DNA of 20,927 bases from CAYUYH01 sp964449175 (GTDB lineage: Bacteria > Planctomycetota > Phycisphaerae > SM23-33), in the NCBI GenBank assembly GCA_964449175.1, contig CAYUYH010000010.1:1-20927 (forward strand), written 5' to 3'. The notes below the pieces were generated by a model. The model ran no database searches, was not told where the DNA came from, and worked only from the letters and a program-made list of their open reading frames with translations. Shown one piece after another: positions 13,709 to 20,927 of this stretch (the stretch's first letter is position 1; each line of letters begins with the position of its first letter). Made by a program: the position numbers and the translations under genes.

Positions 13709-16700
13709 TCAGTTGACGTTCTTTCCGCAGCATTTCTTGTATTTCTTTCCCGAGCCGCACGGGCAGGGATCGTTTCGGCCCACCTTGGCCGCCTGGCGGA
13801 TGATCGTCGCGATCTTCTGCGGCGGGCCCGCGGCGGCGGCCTGCTCGGCGGCCTGCCGCGTGAACCTATCATATCCGGCCAACTGCTCGTGGACCATGTC
13901 GGAGACCTGGAAGACGCTCCGCATCTCCGTGCCGGCGGCCAGGCGGACCTTGAAGATCATGCCCGTCACGCGATCGCGCAGCGACGCCTGCATCTCGCCG
14001 TACAGCCTCGCGCCCTCGCGCTTGAAGGCGACGCGCGGGTCCTGCTCGGCGTAGCCGCGCAGGCCTATGCCGCTCTTGAGGTGGTCCATGCCGAGCAGGT
14101 GGTCTTTCCACGCGGCGTCGGCGATCTGGAGCAGCACGAATCGCTCCAGCTCGGTCATCTCCCGGCGGAGGAAGGCTCGCCCGGCCCGGACGAGCCGGCC
14201 TACGATGTCGCCGTCGAAGTCCTCCGGCGACAGTTCCGTGTCGAATCGCCGGCGGGCGAACTCGATGGCCTCTTCGACCCGCGGCGCGCTGCCCAGGCCC
14301 GTGTGGATGGCGGCGGCGAGCTTGGCGTCATCGGACCATTCGCGCGACATCGCCAGCAGGCGGTCGCGGACCTCGCCAAGGCTTGCGTCGCGCAGGTCCT
14401 CGCCGATCAGCCGAGCGTCGTACTTGTGGTTGGCCCAGCGGACGAGATTCTCCAGCGCGTAGACGTTGCCCGTGCCGGCCTGGGCGACCGACATGTCGAG
14501 GGCGTACTCAACGGGGTATTCGACTTCGCGGCCGCGGTAGGCCTCGGCTACCTTGCTGTTGAGCGCCTCGCGTGCTGTCTCGGCGTCGTCGGCCAGCTCC
14601 TCGCCGGTTACTTCGATGGCGAACTTCGCCACGGCCCACTCCGCCAGGGACTGCTGCGGGAAGTCGCCCTGGAGATATCGGCCTACCGGAGAGAGGTCGA
14701 GCTGGTCGATCCGCTCAGCCGCCGCCGCGGAGAGCATCTGCTCCACCTCGCGCGGGTCGGCCTTGCGGAGCTGGTTCTGCGAGACGTTCACGCCGAAGCG
14801 GCTCATCGCCCAACTGCTCAAGCCCCTCAGGTCCCACTCGCGGCGGTCTAGACCATCATCCATGTACTCGCCGAGCGTCTTGGACACCTCGCTGAGTGCC
14901 TCGTCCTTGGCCCGGCTGCGAAGGTCGCTCTCGAGGCCCTCGATTTCCTCGATGCTGGTGGCCTTGATCTGTCCCTCGTCGATCTGGACCTGGAGGGTTT
15001 GGCTGGCCCACTCGGCGATGCATCGCTGGACGTATCGTCCGCCGAGGTAGTCCTCGACGGCCTGGTCTATGGACTGGGCGATCATGTCGGTGATGATCGT
15101 GCCGAGGTCCTTGCCCTCGAGGATGTCCTGTCGCATGGAGTAGTGGGCGCGGCGCTGGTAGTCCATCACCTCGTCGTACTCCAGCAGGCTCTTGCGCATC
15201 TCGAAGTTCCGTTCCTCGACCTTCTTCTGGGCGCGTTCGATGCCCTTGGAGACGCGCTTGTCCTCGATGGCGACGTCGCCCTGCAGGCCGAGCCAGCCGA
15301 GGACCTTCAGCGTCCACTCGCCGGCGAAGATGGCCATCAGCTCGTCACGCAGCGACAGGAAGAACCGGCTGGAGCCGGGGTCGCCCTGTCGGCCCGAGCG
15401 CCCTCGAAGCTGATTGTCGATACGCCGCGCCTCGTGGCGCTCCGTGCCGACGATGTGCAGGCCGCAGGGCACCTCCTCGCGGCAGTCGCTCTGCCCGCGA
15501 AGGGGGAAGCTGTCGTCGAGCTTCGGCTTGAAGCAGTGGGCGCAGTCGGTCGTCAGGTCATACTGCGGGCAGTGGATGCAGCACTTGTTTGACCCCGGCG
15601 GGAACAGGTCCTCGACCTCCACGCCGAGCTTGGCCAGCTCGTCAGCCGGCGGCACCCTGCACGTCGGGCAGACCACGCCCTCGCCCATCTTGATGTCCGT
15701 GCCGCGACCGGCCATGTTCGTCGCGATGGTCACGTTGCCGACCATCTGCTTGCTGCCTTGCTTCAGCGGCCTCTGCTGACCGGCGCGGGCGACGATCTCC
15801 GCCTCCCTGCCGGCGTTCTCAGGCCGGGCGTTCAGAACCTGGTGCTCGATTCCGTACCGACGCTTCAGCGCCTCGGAGATCTTCTCCGACTTCTCGATGC
15901 TCGTCGTGCCGACCAGCACGGGCCGGCCTTTCTTGGAAACGGCGTTGATCTCCTCGATCAGCGCGTCGAACTTCGCGTCCACGTCGCCATAGATGCGGTC
16001 GTTGTGGTCCATGCGATTGACCGGACGGTGCGTCGGCACGGAGACCACGTCCAGGCGGTATATCTTCGTGAACTCGTCGGCCTCGGTCATTGCCGTGCCG
16101 GTCATGCCGGCGAGCTTGGCGTACAGCTTGAAGAAGTTCTGGAAGGTGACGGTGGCGAGGGTCTGGCTTTCCTCCTTGATCGGTACGCCTTCCTTGGCTT
16201 CGACTGCCTGGTGCAGGCCCTCGGACCACTGCCGACCTTCGAGCAGGCGCCCCGTGAATTCGTCGACGATAATCACGCTGCCGTTCTGGACGACGTATTC
16301 CTTGTCGCGCTCGTAGACCAGGTGCGCCCGCAGCGCCTGCTCCATCAGGTGCGGCCATTCCATGTTCGCGCCGACGTAGAAGCTGCCCACGCCGGCGACG
16401 TCCTGGGCCAGCGTGACGCCCTCGTGCGTCATGTGGGCACTCTTGCGGTCCAGCTCGACGTCGTAGTGCTTCGTCTCGCGCGCCAAGCGGGCCTCCGCTT
16501 CGGCAAGCTCGCTCTCGCCGGCGTCGAGCTGCCTGGCGACCTCGCCGGCGTCGGCGGCCTTGGACTGCTCGCCGCGAAGGGCCTTGATCTTCCGCTTGAG
16601 CGATTCAACACGACTGTTGGCGCGGTCCCACGAGCGGTTGCGCTCGATCAACTGGCGCGCGACGGCATCCGCCTTGCGGTAGCGGTCGGTGTCGCCGTAG

Positions 16701-17416
16701 GCCGGGCCGGAGAGAATCAGCGGCGTGCGGGCCTCGTCGATCAGGATGCTGTCCACCTCGTCGATGATGGCGAAGTCCAGCCGCCCCTGCACCTGCTCGG
16801 CCAGCGTGACCTTCGTGTTGTCCCGCAAGTAGTCGAAGCCGAACTCGTTGTTCATGCCGTAGGTCACGTCGCAGGCGTAGGCCGTCCGGCGGGCCTCGAC
16901 GCCCTCGCCGTAGGCCGGCATCGAGGAGGTGATGAAGCCCACCGTCACCCCCAGAAGCGCGAACACCGGCTTGGCGAAGCCCGCGTCCCGCTCGACCAGG
17001 AAGTCGTTGACGGTCACCACGTGGACCTTCATCCCCTCCAGCACGGCCATGTAAACCGCCGGGTAGCAGGAGTAGGTCTTGCCCTCGCCGGTGGCCTCCT
17101 CGGCGATTCGGCCTTCGTCAAGTATCATGCCGGCAACGAGTTGCACGTCGAAGTGGCGGATGCCGAGCGCCCGGCGGCTGGCCTCGCGGACCAGCGCGAA
17201 CGCCTCCGGCAGGATGCTGTCGCGGCTCTCGCCGCCCTGGCGGCGGCGGCGGAGGTCGATGCTGAGCTGGAGTACTCCCTCGTCGCTGAGGGCGCGCATC
17301 CGCGGCTCGAGCGGGTTGATCTTCTCGGCCACGATGCGCATGCGTGCCTTGACGATCCGCTCGTTTCGCGTGCCGCCGATCAGCTTGACCAGCACCTTGT
17401 TGAGTAGTCCCAGCAT
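13709..17416 (-). CDS. secA: Preprotein translocase ATPase SecA, enlarged form
   Basis: A 1235-aa SecA, about 330 residues longer than E. coli SecA. It pushes unfolded preproteins through SecYEG using ATP. Motifs are intact: RHFDVQLVAGMIL (87-99), Walker A EATGEGKT (107-114), IIDEVDSILIDEARTPL (217-233, here IDEVDS for the usual DEVDS), VDEFTGRLLEGR (384-395), AGMTGTA (436-442), NMAGRGTDIKMG (567-578), GRSGRQGDPGSSRF (672-685), the scaffold LLEYDEVMDYQRR (744-756) and AAWKDHLLGMDHL (1101-1113). The C-terminal SEC-C zinc motif is GRNDPCPCGSGKKYKKCCG (1213-1231). Extra sequence occurs as a coiled coil in the PPXD (~246-316), a cysteine-pair insert (~578-652) and a long repeat-bearing expansion before the wing/scaffold end (~797-1090). 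The ATG giving MLGLLNKVLVKLIGG matches SecA N-termini. The upstream in-frame extension to 17692 is spurious. Confidence 0.97.
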   Translation of the reverse strand: MLGLLNKVLVKLIGGTRNERIVKARMRIVAEKINPLEPRMRALSDEGVLQLSIDLRRRRQGGESRDSILPEAFALVREASRRALGIRHFDVQLVAGMILDEGRIAEEATGEGKTYSCYPAVYMAVLEGMKVHVVTVNDFLVERDAGFAKPVFALLGVTVGFITSSMPAYGEGVEARRTAYACDVTYGMNNEFGFDYLRDNTKVTLAEQVQGRLDFAIIDEVDSILIDEARTPLILSGPAYGDTDRYRKADAVARQLIERNRSWDRANSRVESLKRKIKALRGEQSKAADAGEVARQLDAGESELAEAEARLARETKHYDVELDRKSAHMTHEGVTLAQDVAGVGSFYVGANMEWPHLMEQALRAHLVYERDKEYVVQNGSVIIVDEFTGRLLEGRQWSEGLHQAVEAKEGVPIKEESQTLATVTFQNFFKLYAKLAGMTGTAMTEADEFTKIYRLDVVSVPTHRPVNRMDHNDRIYGDVDAKFDALIEEINAVSKKGRPVLVGTTSIEKSEKISEALKRRYGIEHQVLNARPENAGREAEIVARAGQQRPLKQGSKQMVGNVTIATNMAGRGTDIKMGEGVVCPTCRVPPADELAKLGVEVEDLFPPGSNKCCIHCPQYDLTTDCAHCFKPKLDDSFPLRGQSDCREEVPCGLHIVGTERHEARRIDNQLRGRSGRQGDPGSSRFFLSLRDELMAIFAGEWTLKVLGWLGLQGDVAIEDKRVSKGIERAQKKVEERNFEMRKSLLEYDEVMDYQRRAHYSMRQDILEGKDLGTIITDMIAQSIDQAVEDYLGGRYVQRCIAEWASQTLQVQIDEGQIKATSIEEIEGLESDLRSRAKDEALSEVSKTLGEYMDDGLDRREWDLRGLSSWAMSRFGVNVSQNQLRKADPREVEQMLSAAAAERIDQLDLSPVGRYLQGDFPQQSLAEWAVAKFAIEVTGEELADDAETAREALNSKVAEAYRGREVEYPVEYALDMSVAQAGTGNVYALENLVRWANHKYDARLIGEDLRDASLGEVRDRLLAMSREWSDDAKLAAAIHTGLGSAPRVEEAIEFARRRFDTELSPEDFDGDIVGRLVRAGRAFLRREMTELERFVLLQIADAAWKDHLLGMDHLKSGIGLRGYAEQDPRVAFKREGARLYGEMQASLRDRVTGMIFKVRLAAGTEMRSVFQVSDMVHEQLAGYDRFTRQAAEQAAAAGPPQKIATIIRQAAKVGRNDPCPCGSGKKYKKCCGKNVN

Positions 17417-17458
17417 GTTCCCAGACTCTTCCCCCGTCGCGTCTGCGGGGGCCGGCGC

Positions 17459-17488
17459 AGTATCCCACAATCGCCGCGGGCCAGTCAA
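17459..17488 (-). promoter_or_regulatory. Candidate secA operon promoter
   Basis: On the minus strand, TTGACT (17488-17483) and GATACT (17464-17459) are 18 bases apart. This gives a leader of about 35 nt before the secA ATG. It is a 5/6 plus 4/6 match, and divergent from the Gfo/Idh/MocA gene. Confidence 0.5.
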
Positions 17489-17516
17489 GCCAACCGCCCC
17501 TGCCGCCGGCAGCCGC

Positions 17517-17545
17517 TTGACCGCGGGCGCGATCGCCGCTACCCT
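17517..17545 (+). promoter_or_regulatory. Candidate promoter of the oxidoreductase-comM unit
   Basis: TTGACC (17517-17522) and TACCCT (17540-17545) are 17 bases apart. The -10 is weak (3/6). GGGAGA at 17565-17570 is the ribosome binding site for the ATG at 17574. Confidence 0.35.
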
Positions 17546-17573
17546 CTCCGCGGGCATATCCAGCGGGAGAGCT

Positions 17574-18707
17574 ATGGCAGTCAGCGGCAAACCTGTCGCC
17601 CTCGGCCTGATCGGCTGCGGGCACTTCGGTGCGTGGTGCCTGAGCGTGTTCTCGAAGATGCCGCAGGTGCGCGTCGCAGCCGTGGCCGACACGGTCGGCG
17701 ACCTTGCCGAGCGGCTGGGGCGGACCTACGACGTGCCAGCCTACGACGATCCCCGGGCGCTGATCGCCCAAGAAGACGTGGAGCTGGTCCACATCGCCAC
17801 GCCGCCGTCGACGCACCATCCGCTGGCGATGGCCGCCCTCGACGCGGGCAAGCACTGCCTGGTGGAGAAGCCCCTCGCCATAACGACCGACCAGGCCGAG
17901 GAGATCGTCGCCGCCGCCGAGGGCGCGGGGCTGATCGCGCCGGTCAACTTCGTGCTCCGCTACAATCCCGTCACCGAGGCCGTCAAGAGGCTGATCGACA
18001 GCCGGCTGCTTGGGCAGGTGCTCTCAGCCCGGCTGACCAACTGCGCCACCGACACGCACCTGGGCGAAGGCCACTGGTTCTGGGATCGCGACCTATCGGG
18101 CGGAATCTTCATCGAGCACGGCGTGCACTTCTTCGACCTGTACTCGTATTGGTTTGGAACCGGCAGCGTGGTGTCCGCCCACGCGGAGGTGCGCGAAGAC
18201 GGCATATGCCAGGACCGCGTGACCTGCCTAGTCCGCCACGACAACGGGGTGCTGGCCAGCCACTACCACGGCTTCGATCAGCCGGCGCTGATGGACCGCC
18301 AGGAGCACCGGCTGGTCTGCGAGCTGGGCGACATCTACGTATTCGGCTGGATCCCGCTGACGATTCGCGTCGACGCCGCGGTGGATGACGCTGCGGCTGA
18401 GAAGCTTGCGGCCCTGCTGCCCGCCGCCCGGATGCAGGTGCTCGAGACGTTCGCGCCCGAGCAGTCGCGCACCCGCAGCCGCGGCAAGGAGCGGCGCATC
18501 ACCAAGCGCGTCGCGATCGAGCACACGCCCGAGCCGGACAAGCCGACCGCCTACCAAGCCGGCGCCCGCGACCTGCTTGCCGACCAGCTCGCATACGTCC
18601 GCGACCCGCGCCACGTCCGCCGAATAACCGAGGCCAACGGCCGAGACGCCGTAGCACTAGCCGACGCCGCCAGACGACTGGCAGAAAGGGGTGAATCGGG
18701 GGCATGA
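17574..18707 (+). CDS. Gfo/Idh/MocA family NAD(P)-dependent oxidoreductase
   Basis: A 377-aa protein. The N-terminal Rossmann domain has GLIGCGHFG (11-19), with the GxGxxG spacing that binds NAD(P). HIATPPSTHHPLAMAAL (73-89) and VEKPLA (97-102) supply the EKP motif with the conserved lysine. The C-terminal domain has GGIFIEHGVHFFDLY (176-190), where His185 is the probable catalytic histidine. Members oxidise or epimerise sugars, inositols or related compounds. The substrate cannot be read from the sequence. A basic segment (~300-325, RTRSRGKERRITKR) interrupts the C-terminal domain and is unusual. The stop codon overlaps the comM start by four bases (ATGA), so the two are translationally coupled although their functions look unrelated. 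Confidence 0.9.
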   Translation: MAVSGKPVALGLIGCGHFGAWCLSVFSKMPQVRVAAVADTVGDLAERLGRTYDVPAYDDPRALIAQEDVELVHIATPPSTHHPLAMAALDAGKHCLVEKPLAITTDQAEEIVAAAEGAGLIAPVNFVLRYNPVTEAVKRLIDSRLLGQVLSARLTNCATDTHLGEGHWFWDRDLSGGIFIEHGVHFFDLYSYWFGTGSVVSAHAEVREDGICQDRVTCLVRHDNGVLASHYHGFDQPALMDRQEHRLVCELGDIYVFGWIPLTIRVDAAVDDAAAEKLAALLPAARMQVLETFAPEQSRTRSRGKERRITKRVAIEHTPEPDKPTAYQAGARDLLADQLAYVRDPRHVRRITEANGRDAVALADAARRLAERGESGA

Positions 18708-20374
18708 TTGCGCGCGTTCACAGTTCCGTCCTTCAGGGCATCGACGCCATCGGCTGCGAGGTCGAGGCCGATGTCGCGGTCGGCGGATCGGGCGAGCTGA
18801 AGCTGGTCGGCCTGGCCGAGGCGGCTGTGAAGGAGTCGGTCTCGCGGATTCAGGCCGCCCTCCGCAACAGCGGCTACCGCTGGCCTGGCCCGAAGGTCAC
18901 CATCAACCTCGCCCCGGCCGACGTGCGAAAGGACTCCGCCGCATTCGACCTGCCGATCGCGCTGGCCGTCTGCATGGCCGGCGGGATGTTCGCCAGCGAG
19001 AAGATCGATGACTTCCTGATCGTCGGCGAACTCGCCCTCGACGGGCGCGTGCGGGCGATCAAGGGCGCGCTGGCCACGGCGATGTTGGCCAAGCGGCAGG
19101 GGCGCCGCGGCGTGATAGTCCCGGCCGACAACGCCGCCGAGGCCGCCGTCGTCGACGCCCTGGACGTCATCGCCGTGCGGTTCCTCACCGAGGCGGTGGG
19201 CTTCCTCACCGACGAGCTGCCGATCGATCCGACGGCCATCGACATAGGCGAGATCTTCGCCGTGGCCGGGCGGTACGACGCCGACTTCGCCGACGTCCGC
19301 GGGCAGGAGTCGGCCAAGCGGGCGCTGACCGTCGCGGCGGCGGGCCATCACAACATCCTGATGATAGGCCCGCCGGGCAGCGGCAAGACCATGCTCGCCA
19401 AGCGCATCCCGACCATCCTGCCGCCGCTGACGCCGGCTGAGTCGCTCCAGACCACGCGAGTGTACTCGTCTCGCGGGCTGCTCGAGCCGGGCCAGTCGCT
19501 GATGGCCGTCCGCCCGGTGCGCACGCCGCACCACTCCGCCAGCCCGGCGGCGCTGATCGGCGGCGGGGCGATACCCCAGCCCGGCGAGGTGAGCCTAGCC
19601 CACCACGGCGTGCTGTTCCTCGACGAGCTGCCCGAGTTCGCCCGCACGACGCTGGAGATGATCCGCCAGCCGCTGGAGGACGGCTGGGTGACGATCCCCC
19701 GCGTGCACAGCACGCTGAAGTTTCCCGCCGTCATCATGCTCGTCGCGGCGATGAACCCCTGCCCATGCGGCTACTACACCGACCCGCGCCGGCCTTGCAA
19801 GTGCAGCCCGCTGACAATCGAGCGGTACCTCTCGCGGATATCCGGGCCGCTGATCGACCGCATCGACATCCACGTGGAGGTGCCGCCCGTGCCATGGCGG
19901 CAGCTCCGCAGCCCGTCCGACGCAGCCGGGCGGGCGACCGACGGCATGACCAGCGAGCAGATGCGCGAGCAGGTGCTCGCCGCACGCGACATCCAGCGCC
20001 GACGCTTCGCCAAGGAAGCAGAGCCTCCCGACGCGGAAGACGTTTCCTCCAATCCGCAATCCGCAATCCGAAATCCACAATCCTCCACTTCGTCCATGCG
20101 CTTGCACGAGCAACGTAGTCACGAGTCGGTCCGAGCCTCGACAGTAACGAATGCCACCATGTCTCCCCGCCAGGTCCGCCGGTTCTGCAGGCTGGACGCC
20201 GCCGGCGAGGCGCTGCTGAAGCAGGCCATGACCGAGCTGGGCCTGTCCGCCCGCGCGCACGACAAGGTCCTCCGCATCGCCCGCACCATCGCCGACATGG
20301 AGGCCGTCGAGGCCATCGCCCCGCACCACCTCGCCGAGGCCATCCAATACCGCCGACTGGACCGGAAACTCTAG
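18704..20374 (+). CDS. comM: ComM/YifB Mg-chelatase-like AAA+ ATPase with in-frame insert
   Basis: A 556-aa protein. The N-terminal LonC-like domain (~1-165, beginning MIARVHSSVLQGIDAIGCEV) is followed by the AAA+ Mg-chelatase core with Walker A GPPGSGKT (222-229), Walker B GVLFLDELPEF (302-312), the cysteine site NPCPCGYY (351-358) with CKC (365-367), and sensor/arginine region ISGPLIDRIDIHVEV (379-393). The C-terminal helical lid is at ~486-556 (RQVRRFCRLDAAGEAL). Bacterial ComM is a hexameric helicase that drives branch migration during natural transformation. All ATPase motifs are intact. Residues ~437-483 are an unusual insert containing NPQSAIRNPQS, encoded by tandem heptamers. It falls in a linker between core and lid, so function may survive. 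A sequence error or recent insertion is also possible. Confidence 0.92.
   Translation: MIARVHSSVLQGIDAIGCEVEADVAVGGSGELKLVGLAEAAVKESVSRIQAALRNSGYRWPGPKVTINLAPADVRKDSAAFDLPIALAVCMAGGMFASEKIDDFLIVGELALDGRVRAIKGALATAMLAKRQGRRGVIVPADNAAEAAVVDALDVIAVRFLTEAVGFLTDELPIDPTAIDIGEIFAVAGRYDADFADVRGQESAKRALTVAAAGHHNILMIGPPGSGKTMLAKRIPTILPPLTPAESLQTTRVYSSRGLLEPGQSLMAVRPVRTPHHSASPAALIGGGAIPQPGEVSLAHHGVLFLDELPEFARTTLEMIRQPLEDGWVTIPRVHSTLKFPAVIMLVAAMNPCPCGYYTDPRRPCKCSPLTIERYLSRISGPLIDRIDIHVEVPPVPWRQLRSPSDAAGRATDGMTSEQMREQVLAARDIQRRRFAKEAEPPDAEDVSSNPQSAIRNPQSSTSSMRLHEQRSHESVRASTVTNATMSPRQVRRFCRLDAAGEALLKQAMTELGLSARAHDKVLRIARTIADMEAVEAIAPHHLAEAIQYRRLDRKL
20051..20085 (+). repeat. Five tandem heptamers (AATCCGC-like) inside comM
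   Basis: Units are AATCCGC, AATCCGC, AATCCGA, AATCCAC and AATCCTC in direct tandem. They encode the low-complexity peptide SNPQSAIRNPQSS in the comM frame. Heptanucleotide tandem repeats of this kind are usually intergenic. The unit length and lack of spacers rule out CRISPR. Confidence 0.85.
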
Positions 20375-20395
20375 GCGGCGGATTGCGCAATAGTG

Positions 20396-20421
20396 CGCGG
20401 CGGAGCTCCTGCTCCGCCGCG
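20396..20421 (+). repeat. Perfect 11-bp inverted repeat upstream of the RAYT gene
   Basis: CGCGGCGGAGC (20396-20406) and GCTCCGCCGCG (20411-20421) pair perfectly around a TCCT loop. It sits 21 bases after the comM stop and 16 bases before the transposase ATG. It could be the REP-like hairpin recognised by the neighbouring transposase, a terminator for comM, or both. No T-run follows. A second overlapping dyad, GCGCA/TGCGC (20385-20389 with 20394-20398), adjoins it. Confidence 0.75.
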
Positions 20422-20437
20422 TCTGGAAGCACCATTC

Positions 20438-20923
20438 ATGGCACGCGTCAAACATGGGCAAGACGACTGGCTGAGCTACCACATAACGACTAGAACACAC
20501 GGTCGAGCCTTCTATCTTGCGCGTCCTGATGACAAGCGGGTGATCACAGACGCTCTGGATTTCTACAGGCGCCTTGGCCGATTCAAGGTTTTCGCGTTCG
20601 TCGTCATGGCCAACCACGTCCATCTCATCATTCAGCCCGCGCCGGGAGTCAGCCTGGGTGACATTGTCCGGAACTTCAAGGCGTGGACGAGCAGGCACAA
20701 CAGCAGCAAGCCCCCGGGGGAGCCCTTGTGGGAACGGCGATATGACGACAATAGGATCAAGACTGCCGAGGAGCTGCGGGCCGTCATTGAATATGTCCAC
20801 CACAATCCGGTGCGAGCCGGGATTGCCCGAAGTCCCCGGGAGTACGCCTGGTCAAGTGTCCACAACTACTCAGACCAAGCCGGGAGGATAGTCGAGATAG
20901 ACTCCGACTGGTGGCAGTACTGA
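20438..20923 (+). CDS. REP-associated tyrosine transposase (RAYT, Y1/IS200-like HUH)
   Basis: A complete 161-aa single-domain HUH nuclease. The metal-binding HUH motif is His60-Val-His62 in VMANHVHLIIQP (56-67). The probable nucleophile is Tyr119 in IEYVHHNPVRAGI (117-129), the typical RAYT C-terminal signature. PLWERRYDDNRI (96-107) is also family-typical. RAYTs cut single-stranded DNA at REP/BIME hairpins and are usually single-copy residents, not classic insertion sequences. Start at MARVKHGQDDW; an upstream in-frame GTG (20393) runs through the hairpin and is rejected. By eye the gene is less GC-rich, with more A/T third positions, than its neighbours, consistent with transfer. Only four bases follow the stop, so the right flank and any partner hairpin are not visible. 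Confidence 0.9.
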   Translation: MARVKHGQDDWLSYHITTRTHGRAFYLARPDDKRVITDALDFYRRLGRFKVFAFVVMANHVHLIIQPAPGVSLGDIVRNFKAWTSRHNSSKPPGEPLWERRYDDNRIKTAEELRAVIEYVHHNPVRAGIARSPREYAWSSVHNYSDQAGRIVEIDSDWWQY

Positions 20924-20927
20924 GGGC

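Noticed and set aside
15758..17407. A 549-codon plus-strand open frame
   Set aside because: It lies antisense to secA and shows no motifs. High-GC coding DNA often leaves long open antisense frames.
17417..17692. N-terminal extension of SecA from an earlier start
   Set aside because: The added residues are not SecA-like, overlap the divergent oxidoreductase start and its promoter, and the ATG at 17416 matches the family N-terminus.
20051..20085. Tandem repeat as a CRISPR array
   Set aside because: The units are seven bases with no spacers, and no cas genes are present.

Overview
The window is high-GC bacterial DNA, densely coded on both strands in four blocks. It most likely comes from a Planctomycetota genome, probably Phycisphaerae-like and possibly a metagenome contig. 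This placement is inference. It rests on the very long SecA with extra helical and cysteine-rich inserts, the PqqD-M50-HlyD / GAF-HlyD / DUF3467 gene set, a divergent RNase HII-like protein, and 'NPQSAIRNPQS' heptamer-repeat coding inside a gene. No rRNA, tRNA or CRISPR array was seen.

Block A (1-7740, minus strand) is a tight five-gene operon: a periplasmic HlyD-type adaptor, a DUF3467 protein, a GAF-TM-HlyD fusion, a PqqD-M50 peptidase-HlyD fusion, and a SecA-like ATPase that runs off the window at position 1. It has a near-consensus sigma70-type promoter (TTGACA-16-TACAAT) and a leader of about 340 nt. Three adaptor modules, a membrane protease with a peptide-binding domain and a dedicated SecA-type motor, with no ABC, RND or MFS pump in view, make this the best candidate for an undescribed export or envelope-maturation system.

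Block B (7920-9925, plus) holds an RNase HII-like protein on a TTG start, a five-TM protein of unknown function, and a STAS-domain anti-anti-sigma-like protein with its own candidate promoter.

Block C (9998-17488, minus) is a probable housekeeping operon: the main secA (1235 aa), a 62-aa single-TM protein, a 76-aa SEC-C protein, carA, and a GT-C membrane glycosyltransferase resembling AftB. The housekeeping SecA carries a coiled-coil insert, a cysteine-pair insert and five diverged W-A-x3-[FY] helical repeats.

Block D (17517-20923, plus) is divergent from secA: a Gfo/Idh/MocA oxidoreductase overlapping a ComM/YifB Mg-chelatase-like ATPase by four bases, then a complete REP-associated tyrosine transposase (RAYT) with a strong 11-bp hairpin just before it. 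The comM gene contains an in-frame insert with five tandem heptamers.

The only gene-free stretch over 300 bases is 7366-7919. It holds the Block A promoter and leader and the RNase HII-like gene's upstream region.
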